Positions 22,640-32,987 of a stretch of DNA of 64,000 nucleotides are shown here, one piece after another. The notes below the pieces were generated by a model. It ran no database searches. It was not told where the DNA came from and saw only the letters and a program-made list of their open reading frames with translations. The DNA is from Prillingera fragicola (lineage: Eukaryota > Basidiomycota > Tremellomycetes > Trichosporonales > Trichosporonaceae). The position numbers were made by a program, and so were the translations under genes. The number at the start of each line of letters is the position of its first letter. Position 1 is the stretch's first letter. Location: contig BEDY01000003.1 of NCBI GenBank assembly GCA_002335605.1, positions 2,170,001 to 2,234,000 on the forward strand. Direction: 5' to 3'.

Positions 22640-25600
22640 ATGAGTGACGCGACAGCAACAGCTAGCTCGCAACCTCAACCTGGCGACGGAGCCTACCTGG
22701 CCCGTGCCCCCAAGCAGCCATCTGCTGCGCCTCAGCAGCAGCAGCAGGCCGCGCAGCCCGCTCCTGCAGCTCCACAGCCAGGAGACGGTGCTTACCTCAT
22801 GTACGGTGGCACCGAGGGCGTTTCGCGTCCGCCCCGCGGTCAAGGCCGTAACGGTGGCGGACGCAACGGTCGTGGCGGAGGTCGTAACGGCAATACCAAC
22901 GTTGTTGCCAACGGCGATGCCCCCGACATGGCAGCGATTCGCATCGACGACGCTGCCCCCAATGGCCGCAACCGCAGCGGCCGCGGCAACCCTCGCTCCA
23001 ACGGCAGCGCCGAGGGCGAGAAGAAGCGCAACCCGCGTAACCGTAACCGCAACACCCGTCCCACCGACGACGCCGAGTCCACGGCGCTCAACCCGTCCGC
23101 GGCGGTGTTCAACCCTGCCGGCCTCAGTCCGGCCATCACTCCTCCGGGCGGCCATAGCCGCTCCCAGAGTGTCGCCAGCGACGGTGACCGCCGCCGCAAC
23201 GGTCGCAAGGGCAAGGGCCGCGACACGCCCAAGGAGGTCGCCGAGGCGCCGAAGCAGGTTTCTAACCGTCGCGCCGCGTTCGAGCGCGGTACCAAGCTAT
23301 CGGGCGCCCCAAAGGTCGAACGCCCCAAACAAGAGCTGCGCGAGCCCAGTGGTCCCGAGCCCGACGACCTCAACTCGCGCCTCACGCGTGGTCTTCGAGG
23401 CAAGCCCTTTATCGAGTGCCCGATCTGCTTCAATCCGATCTTTTCGCAGCAGCAGACCTGGTCGTGTCTTCCTCCGCACTCGTCCCCAGTCTACCCTACT
23501 GACATGGACGACAACGAGAAGCCGGCCTTTGCCAACTCACACTACACTGCATGCTACACTCCGTTCCATGCCTCGTGTATTCGCGACTGGGCCAACCGCT
23601 CGCTGCACGAGGATGCCGAGCGCCTGCGCCTAATGGAGAAGAACGACGAGCCGACCTGGCGCTGCCCCGGTTGCCAGAAGCGCCGCGACAACAAGGTCGG
23701 CGGGTACAGGTGTTTCTGTAGCCGTCTGGCCAACCCGCCAACCAACACAGCAGCGCCGCACTCGTGTGCGGACGCTTGCGCTCGCAGCCGCCCAAACTGC
23801 TCCCATCCCTGCCCCCTCAACTGCCATCCTGGCCCCTGCCCGCCGTGCCAGGTCGCGCTGGTCGTACAATGCCCTTCGCACTACACGCCGCTGACCGTCA
23901 AGTGCGCGGTGGCGAGTACCAACGACGCCGCCCTCACCCCCGTGTGCGACGAGCCGTGCACCAAGACGCGCTCCTGCGGCAAGCACGAGTGTGACAAGCT
24001 CTGTCACTTTGGCCCCTGCTCGCCGTGCGACGAGGTCGAGACAGTTCAGTGCTACTGCGGCGCCGACGAAAAGGTCGTTCCTTGTGGATGGGAGATGGAC
24101 GCCAAGCAGATGTGCGCAAACGAAGACTCGACGTGGGTCGGCCGCTTTGCGTGCGAGCGCCAGTGCAACAAGGACTATGAGTGCGGCATTCACAAGTGCC
24201 TGCAAAAATGCCACCCGCACTCTGTTGCGCCTGTGCCATGCCCCACCTCGCCGAGCGTGATCAAAACGTGTCCCTGCGGCGCGACTCCCCTGTCGGCTCT
24301 TCCCGGCTACCCCCGCGCAGACTGCACGGCGCCGATCCCGACTTGTGGCGGCGCTTGCCCCAAGTCACGCCCATGTGGCCACCCCTGCCCGCTCAAGTGC
24401 CACTCTGGCGAGTGCCCTCCCTGTCACAAGCAGGTCTCGCGCCCGTGCCGCTGTGGCGAGAGTGTGCTGCTGCTTGAGTGCGACGATGTACGCGAGCGCA
24501 ACGAGCGCGGGGAAGGCGAGTTCCTCTGCGAACGTGTCTGCAAGGCCCTTCGCAACTGTGGCCGACACGAGTGTGGCCGCCTCTGCTGCCCGCTGTCTTA
24601 TAAAGCAAAGCGCAAGGGACGTCGCAACATTCTCGACCACATTGACATTGACGACGACGACCTCCACATCTGTCCTCTCGTGTGCGGCAAGGCTCTTTCG
24701 TGCGGCAAGCACACCTGCCCCCGCCCCGACCACAAGGGCGCCTGCGGCCGCTGCCTTGAAGCAAGCTACGACGAGCTCATCTGCAACTGCGGCCACACGG
24801 TCGTTTATCCACCCGTGGCCTGTGGCGCGACCGTCAACTGTGTCTTTCCCTGCGCTCGCCCGGCACCGGCCTGCGGACACCCCAAGACCCCGCACAACTG
24901 CCACGAAACACCCGAGTGCCCGCCGTGCCCTTTCCTCACCACCAAGCAGTGCGCATGCGGCAAGGACCCGGCGGTCAAGAATGTTCGCTGCTCTCAGTCC
25001 CGGGACCGCGTCTCGTGCGGCCAGGTGTGCGGCAAGCTTCTTGGATGCGGATACCACAAGTGCGAAAAGACTTGCCACCCCGGTGCATGCGACTCGTGCT
25101 CGCAGACGTGCAACAAGCCCAAGCGGATTTGTCGCCACCCCTGCCCGGCGTCATGCCACGCGCCGACAAAGTGTCCCGAAACGGACGCCTGCACCGTGGT
25201 CGTGGCGCAGTCCTGCGCATGCGGTAATCTCAACGCGCGGGCCAAGTGCGGCGCCTCGGCCGCCAACCCGACATCCCGCGAGGGAATACAGCTCAAGTGC
25301 AACACGGAATGTGCCGTGCGCCAGCGCAACGCACGTCTAGCCGATGCGCTGGGCATCAAACACCCCATTGACCGTTCCCTCCAAGAATGGACCCCCGAGC
25401 TGCGCGTCTTTGCCAAGGCAAACCTGCAGTTCACCAAGACGGTCGAGACGACTTTCCGCGACTTTATCGCGGGAACGCGCCAGACCATGATCCTCCCGCA
25501 CATGCCGGCCGCCAAGCGCACGTTTGTCATGAGCCTGGCCGACACGTACCACATTGGCCACGAACTGATCGACGCCGAGCCCAACCGCTCGGTCCAAATT

Positions 25601-25960
25601 CGTCGCCGGCTCGACACCCGCGTGCCGAATCCACTTCTCTCTGCCGCTGTCGTCCCAGCGACAACGAGGCCAGCACTGGGAAACCTTGGAAACCTCCGCG
25701 CGACGACCGGCTCGCCAAGCGGCAGCGGGACATGGGCCGCCGCCCGCGCTGCCAGCGTCCCCACTTCCCGCGTCGCGTCGCCTTTACCCTCGACGACGCC
25801 GAGCGCGACCCCCAGCGCGGCTCCGACTACCAGGAGCTCGCCCAGCGTGAGCGCTAGCGCCGCGCTCCCGCCCGTCCTTGCACCGACTGCTACGCCTGCT
25901 GCGGCAAACGTGCCCAGCGGCCTGGCGGACGGGACAGACGACTGGGACCACGACGTTTGA
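22640..25960 (+). CDS. FAP1: NF-X1-type zinc-finger protein (FAP1 homolog) with R3H domain
   Basis: Homolog of metazoan NFX1 and yeast Fap1, a putative E3 ubiquitin ligase and nucleic-acid-binding regulator. The 1,106-codon frame has no intron. In order: a disordered RGG-rich N-terminus with QPGDGAYL twice (residues 13-20, 46-53); a PAM2-like motif LNPSAAVFNP (residues 150-159); a RING/PHD-like finger starting ECPICFNPIF and ending WRCPGCQKRR; then a long array of NF-X1 repeats of the form CG-H-C-x-x-x-CH-x-G-x-CPPC (for example CGKHECDKLCHFGPCSPC); and near residues 945-1000 an R3H-like domain (RTFVMSLADTYHIG). The C-terminus is Ala/Ser/Thr-rich. Length and order match the family. Confidence 0.95.
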   Translation: MSDATATASSQPQPGDGAYLARAPKQPSAAPQQQQQAAQPAPAAPQPGDGAYLMYGGTEGVSRPPRGQGRNGGGRNGRGGGRNGNTNVVANGDAPDMAAIRIDDAAPNGRNRSGRGNPRSNGSAEGEKKRNPRNRNRNTRPTDDAESTALNPSAAVFNPAGLSPAITPPGGHSRSQSVASDGDRRRNGRKGKGRDTPKEVAEAPKQVSNRRAAFERGTKLSGAPKVERPKQELREPSGPEPDDLNSRLTRGLRGKPFIECPICFNPIFSQQQTWSCLPPHSSPVYPTDMDDNEKPAFANSHYTACYTPFHASCIRDWANRSLHEDAERLRLMEKNDEPTWRCPGCQKRRDNKVGGYRCFCSRLANPPTNTAAPHSCADACARSRPNCSHPCPLNCHPGPCPPCQVALVVQCPSHYTPLTVKCAVASTNDAALTPVCDEPCTKTRSCGKHECDKLCHFGPCSPCDEVETVQCYCGADEKVVPCGWEMDAKQMCANEDSTWVGRFACERQCNKDYECGIHKCLQKCHPHSVAPVPCPTSPSVIKTCPCGATPLSALPGYPRADCTAPIPTCGGACPKSRPCGHPCPLKCHSGECPPCHKQVSRPCRCGESVLLLECDDVRERNERGEGEFLCERVCKALRNCGRHECGRLCCPLSYKAKRKGRRNILDHIDIDDDDLHICPLVCGKALSCGKHTCPRPDHKGACGRCLEASYDELICNCGHTVVYPPVACGATVNCVFPCARPAPACGHPKTPHNCHETPECPPCPFLTTKQCACGKDPAVKNVRCSQSRDRVSCGQVCGKLLGCGYHKCEKTCHPGACDSCSQTCNKPKRICRHPCPASCHAPTKCPETDACTVVVAQSCACGNLNARAKCGASAANPTSREGIQLKCNTECAVRQRNARLADALGIKHPIDRSLQEWTPELRVFAKANLQFTKTVETTFRDFIAGTRQTMILPHMPAAKRTFVMSLADTYHIGHELIDAEPNRSVQIRRRLDTRVPNPLLSAAVVPATTRPALGNLGNLRATTGSPSGSGTWAAARAASVPTSRVASPLPSTTPSATPSAAPTTRSSPSVSASAALPPVLAPTATPAAANVPSGLADGTDDWDHDV

Positions 25961-26248
25961 GCTGCCTCGCCTGTGACGAGGAGGCGAGCCATAAACGTAT
26001 AGATAAGCATTACACCAGACATTCAGCATGCATCGCTGCGATCGCACGATCGCAGTTGTACAATTCCATAAGCTCAAAGTCCAAGCGCCGGTGCGGCCTC
26101 ATTCATGCTCATGCCACTCTGCGTTGCCGCATTGGGGCGGCATGTCCCGATGAAAGAATGTACATCAGAAGCAATCTAAAGGATAATGTGATAGTGTACA
26201 GCCAGCCATATCTGGTGGCGAGATGCCAGAGTCGATGCGAAGAGGTAA

Positions 26249-27312
26249 CTAGTCGTCGTATCGTCCGCCCTCGTCTGCGGTATTGTCAGCTCACCGCCAC
26301 CGCAAGCAAAAACTCACCCTCGCCTCCTTCTCCACCAGAATCATCGTCTCCCTCGCCATTATCAAAGTAATTGTGGTCGTAATCCTGATGATCCTCCTCC
26401 TCCTCATCGTCAAAGTCAAAGTCACCCTCGCTCGCGCTCCCCTCCTCGTCCTCTTCCTCCTTTTCATCCTCCTCCTCTCCACCCTCCAGCAACCTCTTCT
26501 TACGCAGGCGCTGCGCCTCGGCGCGTGACGTGGATGTCTTGCCGCGGCGCGAGGTCGCCGAGGCTGGGTCAAAGTATTCTGCCCACAGCGCGGGCGGGAA
26601 GAGGGAGCCGTCCATGTGCAGAACCGAGGCGTCGAGCGTCGTCGTGCCCCCGTTGGCGCTTGTTGTCGGGCGGCGGTAGCGATCAGAGTAGGATTCAATC
26701 TCTGCGGGTTTGTTAGTTGCTGTTGCGTTGGGATCCGCGGGGTAAGTTGGTGGTCGAGGAGGTCAGATCAGCCGGACATGTGTGACCAGCTCAACCTCCT
26801 CCAGCTCCGGCACCCACAGCCCCTAGTGCAGCACTCACCCACACCAACGACTTTTCGTTCACTAGCCAGCCTCCAAGGCGCTCCCGACCTCTGGCCGTTC
26901 GGTCCAACAGGGCCGTCAACGAGGTCACGCACGAGCTTGTTCGAGTGTTCGGCCGCGCGAGACTCAAACTCTGTCGCTCCGGGGATCTCGGCTGCTTTGT
27001 CTAGTGGCTGCGAGCGTCAGTGATCGACTCTGGAGACGGGCTGCAGGAATAGATGGACCAGAATCACATGCGCCGATCCACTGCCAAGCAGTAACCGGTG
27101 CACATCCGCCCCAGCGCGCCAGACGCCCGTCAATTCGCACTCACAGGATACAGCATTCCACTACCCTTGACAGGCTTTGAGAAGCTCTCAAACACGGCAC
27201 GCGCATCGTCCTTGCCCATACCCGCAAATGCGGCGTTGAACTGGTCACGGGCGGCGTTGCCGCCTCCGCGCCCGCCGCCGCGGCCTCGGCCCCTTGGTGC
27301 GCCGCGCGACAT
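26249..27312 (-). CDS. RPC31: RNA polymerase III subunit RPC31 (RPC7)
   Basis: Component of the Pol III-specific initiation subcomplex. It begins MSRGAPRGRGRGGGRGGG, a Gly/Arg-rich start typical of fungal Rpc31, with ATG at 27312. The first exon ends LYP at a GTGAGT donor. After introns follow PLDKAAEIPGATEFES, RLASERKVVGV and a segment containing SLFPPALWAEYFDP. The C-terminal third is strongly acidic (DFDFDDEEEEDHQDYDHNYF), again as in Rpc31. A final short exon, spliced at GEG, ends DEGGRYDD at stop 26249-26251. Length is about 240-260 residues, matching the yeast protein (251). The acidic tail is low-complexity and the exact intron set in the middle was not fully resolved. Confidence 0.85.
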
Positions 27313-29610
27313 GACGTTGGGGTTGTGGTGTGGGAGGGAGGAGTGGGTGTTGGGGTGTTAGGGTGCTCGGAGAGGCGGGGGGGAGTGATAGAATCAGCCA
27401 AGCTGTGGCTGTGTTGCGTGTGAGAGGTGGTCAGCTGCTGTGAGCTGCTGTAATGATGGATATGTTGCTGTTGATGATGAGTAGTTGTGCATGTTGCGAG
27501 CAGTGTGGAGGGCAACCATAGAAATTGTAGCGGAGTCAAATCGTAGCGTGGATGGCACGTGTGCCGCGTGGCATCAACGTGGCATACGCGTCCAGTGCAT
27601 CCAGAGAAAGTCAACCGCGTCTTGATCTTCAATCGACTATTATCTCATGCATATGCATGACAACCTCTAATGCAAGTCGGCAACGCCGCTACGTGCATAC
27701 CCTCAGATTAGCTCCGACGCTACGGAGAGACAAGGACGGGAGACCTACTGCAGTATCCCTCACTGCGGCATCCGATGACTCCTGACCAACAACAAGCTTC
27801 CAGTCATATCCGTCGGAGAACGTCTTGTTCTAGGGCTGCGGGAAGACGTGTTCCGTAATATTCTGAGAACGTCTAGGAAGGGGTGATCAAGCCGGACTCA
27901 CAATGACCCGCTCTTGGTGACATACAAGTGAGCAATCGCTCCTAGTGGTCTTGTGTGTGGCGTTGACGGGTAGTACCAAACCTCGCCCAAACAATTCACG
28001 GGTAGGACATGCGCCTCCCCGCTACCCGGCATCGACACTAGCTTCTGAGAACAAGGTTGAGTGAGTTCTGTGTCGAACCCAAACGCGTACCGCAGGCCGC
28101 GTTGTACACGTTCAACAGCACTGTACCGAAACCACGACTTGTTACTGCAGAACGCTGGTGCTCAAGCAGTCAACAGTCCAAGAGAAAAGTTCCGCAAAGA
28201 CAAGCTTTCCTGTGCAGTTTAAGCTCCAAGCGCTCCACAATATCTGTTTGCGACTCCAGTGTTCCAAGTCCAGAGCCTGTGGAGAAACAGAATGCGACCA
28301 ACGCGTTCTCGGCCAGGACCCACCGCGTTCCTTCCGTTCCAGGGTCTGGTCTGGATGTTCCAGAGTTTGTTTACGGCTCCTCCACCCATCGCCGAACTCG
28401 GACGTGCACACGGCTTGACGCAGCATATAGGCCCAGCAGGGCTGTACTGGTGGCGGTGGCGTTGGCCGCGGAGTGACGGCATAGAGCTGCGGTGTTCCTG
28501 TTGAAACCGAGGGTTGGTGACTGACTTTGTTCGAGACAGTGTGTTATTGGGGGTTGCATCATAGCTTAGGGACGCGATATGGGGCTCTATTGAATGTACC
28601 TGCTTGGGCTATTCCAGTGATCCAGTGATATGCATTGCAGTGGCTTATGAACAGCGACGAGCTACCCGAGTAGCGTTTGAGGTCGCCATGGGGGCACAAT
28701 GGTTTGTACTGCCAACAAGTGACCCATCTCGAAAGACAGTCGCGTCGACTTTGCGTTACTCAAGCGCGATTATCAACATCAAAACATGCGTATGATGCGT
28801 ACATCTATAGGTACGTACAACACAGACGCACTCTGCCTATCAGCACAGCACTCAACAAAACGCGCACCCACGACGCGTGCAGACCAGACCTCGCCAAGAT
28901 TAACTCTGGTCTTCAGGAAAAACGCCGCGGCCTGTTCCAGCCGTGCCGCGGCAGACTAATCTCCGTTCAGGTGGTGACATGTCACTTGCCGAGCAGCGCG
29001 CGTTGACCCTTTTTGTCTTTTCCAGACCTTCAGCTTCCAACCAGCGAGTAGAAAACATGAACTGCAAGAAACCGATAGGAACAGACCTTGATTGTCGCAC
29101 CAGGGTGAACCTGAGGGGAGGTCTAAAGCGTCTGTTGGGCCGCGGATGTCTCTTGTTAGCCCAGGCACGACCGCCACCTTGGCATGATCGTGTTGTGCAA
29201 GGATGGGAATCAGCACAGGTAAGATATGAAAAGTCACCTGCAGTGCGTCGACTACGTCAGCTTCGGCGACTGGGAGCCGCAGACTTAGGGTGGAGAAAGA
29301 TGTGCCGTGAGAGTGCGCGGTGCTTGTGACCGTTTGGCGTCATGGCCAGGGTCGGAAGGTTCTGTTGACACGTTTGTTGACCGATAGACGCGATGCTGGA
29401 ACTGGGGTGCAGAGTGCATCGGCCGGGCAATGGCATTGGACGCGACTGTGTATGGCGAGACGAACATGTATAAAGAGGAGCGATTCCAGCAGCTAAGACA
29501 GCTCTCTAGCACCTCTCGACCGCCTTCTGACTCAAGCCACCCAGTGCCACAACCCCGGACACCACCGTCCCCCACACTCGTTTACCTTACGTCGCCACAC
29601 TCGTTTCCAA
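27313..29610. other. Gene-poor stretch
   Basis: 2.3 kb with lower GC and no recognisable coding exon. Overlapping open frames around 28057-28500 exist on both strands but have no family features or codon bias. No tRNA, rRNA or repeat unit was recognised. The last 150 bases contain the promoter and leader of the secreted protein gene. Confidence 0.5.
29469..29474 (+). promoter_or_regulatory. TATA box of the secreted CPL1-like gene
   Basis: TATAAA, 142 bp upstream of ATG 29611, followed by GAGGAG and a CA/CT-rich leader. Confidence 0.4.
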
Positions 29611-30351
29611 ATGCTCTTCTTCAACGTCATCACCCTCGCCCTCGCGGCCCTCCCCTCCCTCGTCTCCGCGGTCCCCGAGCCCGGACCCGGCAGCTCTCAC
29701 GACGAGATCACCGCAGCCATCGAGGCGCGCGACGTCAACGACCCCGAGCTCGCCAAACGCACCCTCTTCCTGTGCCGCAACTGGAACAAGATTGCCGACT
29801 GCTACGTCTCAGGCGGCTACACGACCTTGTTCTGCGAATGCAAGCGCCCCAGCCAGCGCGAGGTCTGCCCCAAGCTCTTCTACTGGCACGGCTGCCGCCC
29901 CAGCATCCCCGGCGGCGGATCAGCGTGCAAGGACCCAAGGATCCTCGCCTGGTACTGGTCGCGCGGGTACGCCGTCAACCGCAACTGCAACTCGCCCGGC
30001 GCGCCCCGGCCACCCTTCAAGCCCTCTGTCCCCGCTGTCCCCGTCGTCCCCGCCGTCTCGGCTGCGCGCCGCGATACGAGCGCCTTCACCTGCGGCCCGA
30101 AGGAGAGGGCCTGCCGCATCGACTCGGCCCTCGCCGGCTGGGACGGCGAGTACGAGTGCATCGACACGACGTCCAACATTGACTCGTGCGGTGGCTGCAT
30201 GGGCGAGGGGGGCGTGGACTGCGCGTCAATCGAGGGTGTCAACGGCGTCGCGTGCGTAAACTCAAAGTGCGCCGTCAGCGAGTGTCTCCGCGGCTTCAAG
30301 GTCGCTGCCGACGGCACCACGTGCGAGCGCGCCGGTCCTGCTCGTCTTTGA
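29611..30351 (+). CDS. Secreted cysteine-rich protein with CPL1/priA-like domain
   Basis: Extracellular protein of 246 residues. The signal peptide MLFFNVITLALAALPSLVSA is followed by a short acidic propeptide ending AKR at residue 50, a Kex2-like site. Residues 51-127 hold eight Cys and many aromatic residues (CRNWNKIADC, LFCEC, WYWSRGY). A Pro/Val linker (PAVPVVPAV) ends in a second dibasic pair at R153-R154. The C-terminal domain, about residues 160-240 with ten Cys, has CGPKERAC, YECIDTTSNIDSCGGC, GVNGVACVNSKC and the closing GFKVAADGTTC. This is the pattern of the basidiomycete priA/CPL1-like domain known from Lentinula priA and Cryptococcus Cpl1. The frame has no intron. Function is unknown; the N-terminal Cys module was not recognised. 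Confidence 0.85.
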   Translation: MLFFNVITLALAALPSLVSAVPEPGPGSSHDEITAAIEARDVNDPELAKRTLFLCRNWNKIADCYVSGGYTTLFCECKRPSQREVCPKLFYWHGCRPSIPGGGSACKDPRILAWYWSRGYAVNRNCNSPGAPRPPFKPSVPAVPVVPAVSAARRDTSAFTCGPKERACRIDSALAGWDGEYECIDTTSNIDSCGGCMGEGGVDCASIEGVNGVACVNSKCAVSECLRGFKVAADGTTCERAGPARL

Positions 30352-31053
30352 ACAATCTTAGAATATCTCTCTCTCTTCCCCCTCCTCTCACTCTTGGTAT
30401 AACGAAAATAGGTGTTGACAGCCCCCTCGGAAGCGTACAGAGGCGTGGCGCCGCTTAGAAGATTTGTGTGACATGCACTAGCTATCCATTGCTCAATCGC
30501 GCATGCTATTCCGAATGGCTGCTGAACCGAGTGAACGAGTATATCCCCATTCCTCCTGTCGCATCCCCATCGTTGAACAAGACTGTCGATGCGCGCAACA
30601 GTCGAAACTGCTTGGTGCCACACTGGATAGTCCGTCCGCCACACCCGCCAAGCGCGCGTTTTCTTATTCTGCATTCCTCGTCTCAAACTCTACTTTTCAG
30701 CAGCATGCAGCTCTAGTGTACACCGTATATGCATGCCCGCCGCTCGCTGGTGTTTCCAATTATCTGCGCACGGGTACGGAGAGAGGCAGGCTGGGCAAGT
30801 GAAAAGAAATAATACAGGTCCAACGCGTGTGCCGTCTTGATTCCGCTCTCGTTCTCGGCGGAAATACCTCCCGCCGCAGCAGTCCATCTCGGCATGTGGG
30901 ATAAAGTTGCGGATACTGTAAATGTATCACGGCGTGTGAGACATGTTGGTCACGCTGGGCACTCAGGCAGGCTTGGCGCTGCGACCTGCCAGTGCATGCG
31001 TAAACTGCTGGGTTGCGTTAAGAATAGATGTCGCTCTAGATGACACCTATTGT
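30352..31053. other. Convergent intergenic region
   Basis: 702 bp between the stop codons of the CPL1-like gene and TLG2. No gene or structured RNA was recognised. Confidence 0.5.
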
Positions 31054-32534
31054 TCAGTTCACCATAGGGAACCCAGTCGGCCTCGTAGGACGGCCATGCC
31101 ACAGCGCCGTCGTGTTGGGTTTGCGCGTGAGAGCGATTCCGGGACGCGGACGGTAGGGGATACCCGGGTGGACAGTCTCCTGTACCGGGGGGTGTTTCCT
31201 CGTGCCATCTGCTGGGTTGACGGGACGCATCGGTACACCGTCTGCTGGTGCTGTGACCGCTGACGACGAGGTTGCTGTCTCGGTCCCGCTTGCGCTCTCT
31301 GCCGGTGTAGGAGGCGTAGATCCACGGCGGGGTTTGTAGATGAGCACCAGGATTAGGCCGACAATGATCAAGATGAGCAAGAGAATACACTTTCGCTTGC
31401 CAGTGTTCGACTGGTAGCGCTTTGCCACCTCGAGCTCCTCCACTGCGCCCTTCATGTCTCGTGCCGTCTGCTGGACGTTGTACTCGACCGAGTCGAGAAC
31501 AGTGCCCTGCTCGACAACGAGGCCGCCGAGGTCCCTGAACAGATCGGCCAGCTCGGAAATCGACGAGGCGATCTGTGTAATCTCCTGGGTACGCTGCTCA
31601 ATGTCGATGGAAATACCGCTCTGCGCCTGCGACTGGGACTGCAGTTGATTGCGCGACTATCGTCAGTGTTGCTCTCAGGTAGGCTGCTCACAGCTTCCTC
31701 GTCTTCGACAAGATCGTCCATCTGGTCCGAGCCCTTTAGCCTGATGGCACCGCTCGCAGCGAGTAGGTCCTTGTTTTTGATCGAATGGCCCTGCAGTTCT
31801 GAAAAATCAGCATGACACCACAGTGCAACACAGCTGTACTCACTCTGCATGTACACGCGCTGCTTCTTCCTGAACAACGCCGAGGCTTCCTGCACCTTTT
31901 GCGCCAAGCCGCGCTGAACGTTCTTCGACGTTGTCACCTCTACGCGAGTCGCACCTCGTCCTGGTGTAATAGATGTGACCAGCTGTGAACACCGGCGAAA
32001 GTCCTAACTGGTCAGCACAAGTCAGGCAGCTCGAGACCCACTCGCGTAATGTCCGAGGTTTGCCTCTCAATCTCTCGCTCTTCTGCAGTCCGATCTGTAA
32101 ACGCAGGTAGTACATGCTTGGCGTGCAGCCTATCCAAAACAGCCACTGGAACGTTAGCCCATGCCAGCAACGCAATGACGCACCCTTGCCGGTGACGCGG
32201 TTGAGAATCTCCTCGACTTCGTCGCTAATGTCGACCCTAGGCTTCAGCTCCGCGGCGCCGAAACACTGGCTTACCATTGTGGAGGCAGACCCTTCATATC
32301 CACTCTTGCATGGCTCTGCAGCAGTCCCCCTCGCTCGTCATCGTCGACGTCAATGGTATCTCCATATTGCGCTGCGCCGAGTCGTGGTCCACCTCGAGCT
32401 CCACCGTGTGCGAAAGTGCTGCTGTCTCGGACTGAGAGGTAGAAGAGCGTCCTTGAGCGTGTGACTGGTTGGTCATCAATCTTTTGCTTTGATGATGAAG
32501 CGTAGGACGAGGATGGCAGATAGGGGTTTGCCAT
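31054..32534 (-). CDS. TLG2: Qa-SNARE syntaxin of the TLG2/syntaxin-16 type
   Basis: t-SNARE for fusion at the trans-Golgi network and endosomes. ATG 32534 opens MANPYLPSSSYASS. The first exon ends with GLPPQW, and the splice at the next exon gives LPPQWVDISDEVEEIL, the conserved segment of Tlg2/syntaxin 16. The Habc region follows (LHAKHVLPAF, then RDFRRCSQLV) and then the SNARE helix: RTQEITQIASSISELADLF with the central Gln in GGLVVEQGTVLD. A membrane anchor (ILLLILIIVGLILVLIY) comes next. A hydrophilic tail of about 90 residues follows the anchor on the luminal side; yeast Tlg2 also has such a tail, unlike most syntaxins. About five short introns interrupt the gene. It shares a 453 bp promoter with PEX5. 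Confidence 0.92.
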
Positions 32535-32987
32535 GGTGGCGTCCTATCGATAGAGAGTGGTAGTGTCGAGCATGTCGATAGTGACGCGATGACTTGTGCT
32601 GGCCGCCGTAGACGGAAGCAATATTCGGCCCCGCCATGACTACAAGGTCATTAGTAATTTCCAAAATGTTCAATTACAAAATTGGGTGGCAATCTGCAAC
32701 CGAGTATTAGAAACAAGTTCTAATCAATTCCTAATGTTCCCCCTGGCCGGGTGTAGCACGCGTCTGTGGGTGTGTTCGGCCCGTTCGGCCAAAGGGTGTG
32801 CTGCTCGTCGGCTACAGTGCTTGACCGGGTTCGGCCACGACCGCCCGTATTTTCCTACATCTACTGCATAGCTCTCTCTCTCATTTCTCACATTCTCATC
32901 TCTACTACATCGACCTCATCCTTGGAATCATACGCAATCCATAGACACTGCACACGACAAACAACAAAACAAAAATCATTTCTCATC
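32535..32987. other. Divergent promoter region TLG2 / PEX5
   Basis: 453 bp between start codons. An AT-rich core (about 32645-32745) is followed by a GC-rich part with three copies of GTTCGGCC and then a CA-rich leader of PEX5. Confidence 0.6.
32774..32836 (+). promoter_or_regulatory. Three GTTCGGCC copies in the TLG2/PEX5 promoter
   Basis: GTTCGGCC occurs at 32774-32781, 32783-32790 and 32829-32836, all in the same orientation. A binding site is a guess from the clustering. Confidence 0.35.

Noticed and set aside
26291..26698. Arg-rich open frame overlapping RPC31
   Set aside because: It is an alternative frame of the acidic RPC31 tail on the same strand.
28057..28476. 139-codon open frame in the 27.3-29.6 kb gap
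   Set aside because: No family features, no splice pattern, and overlapping frames on the other strand of equal length.
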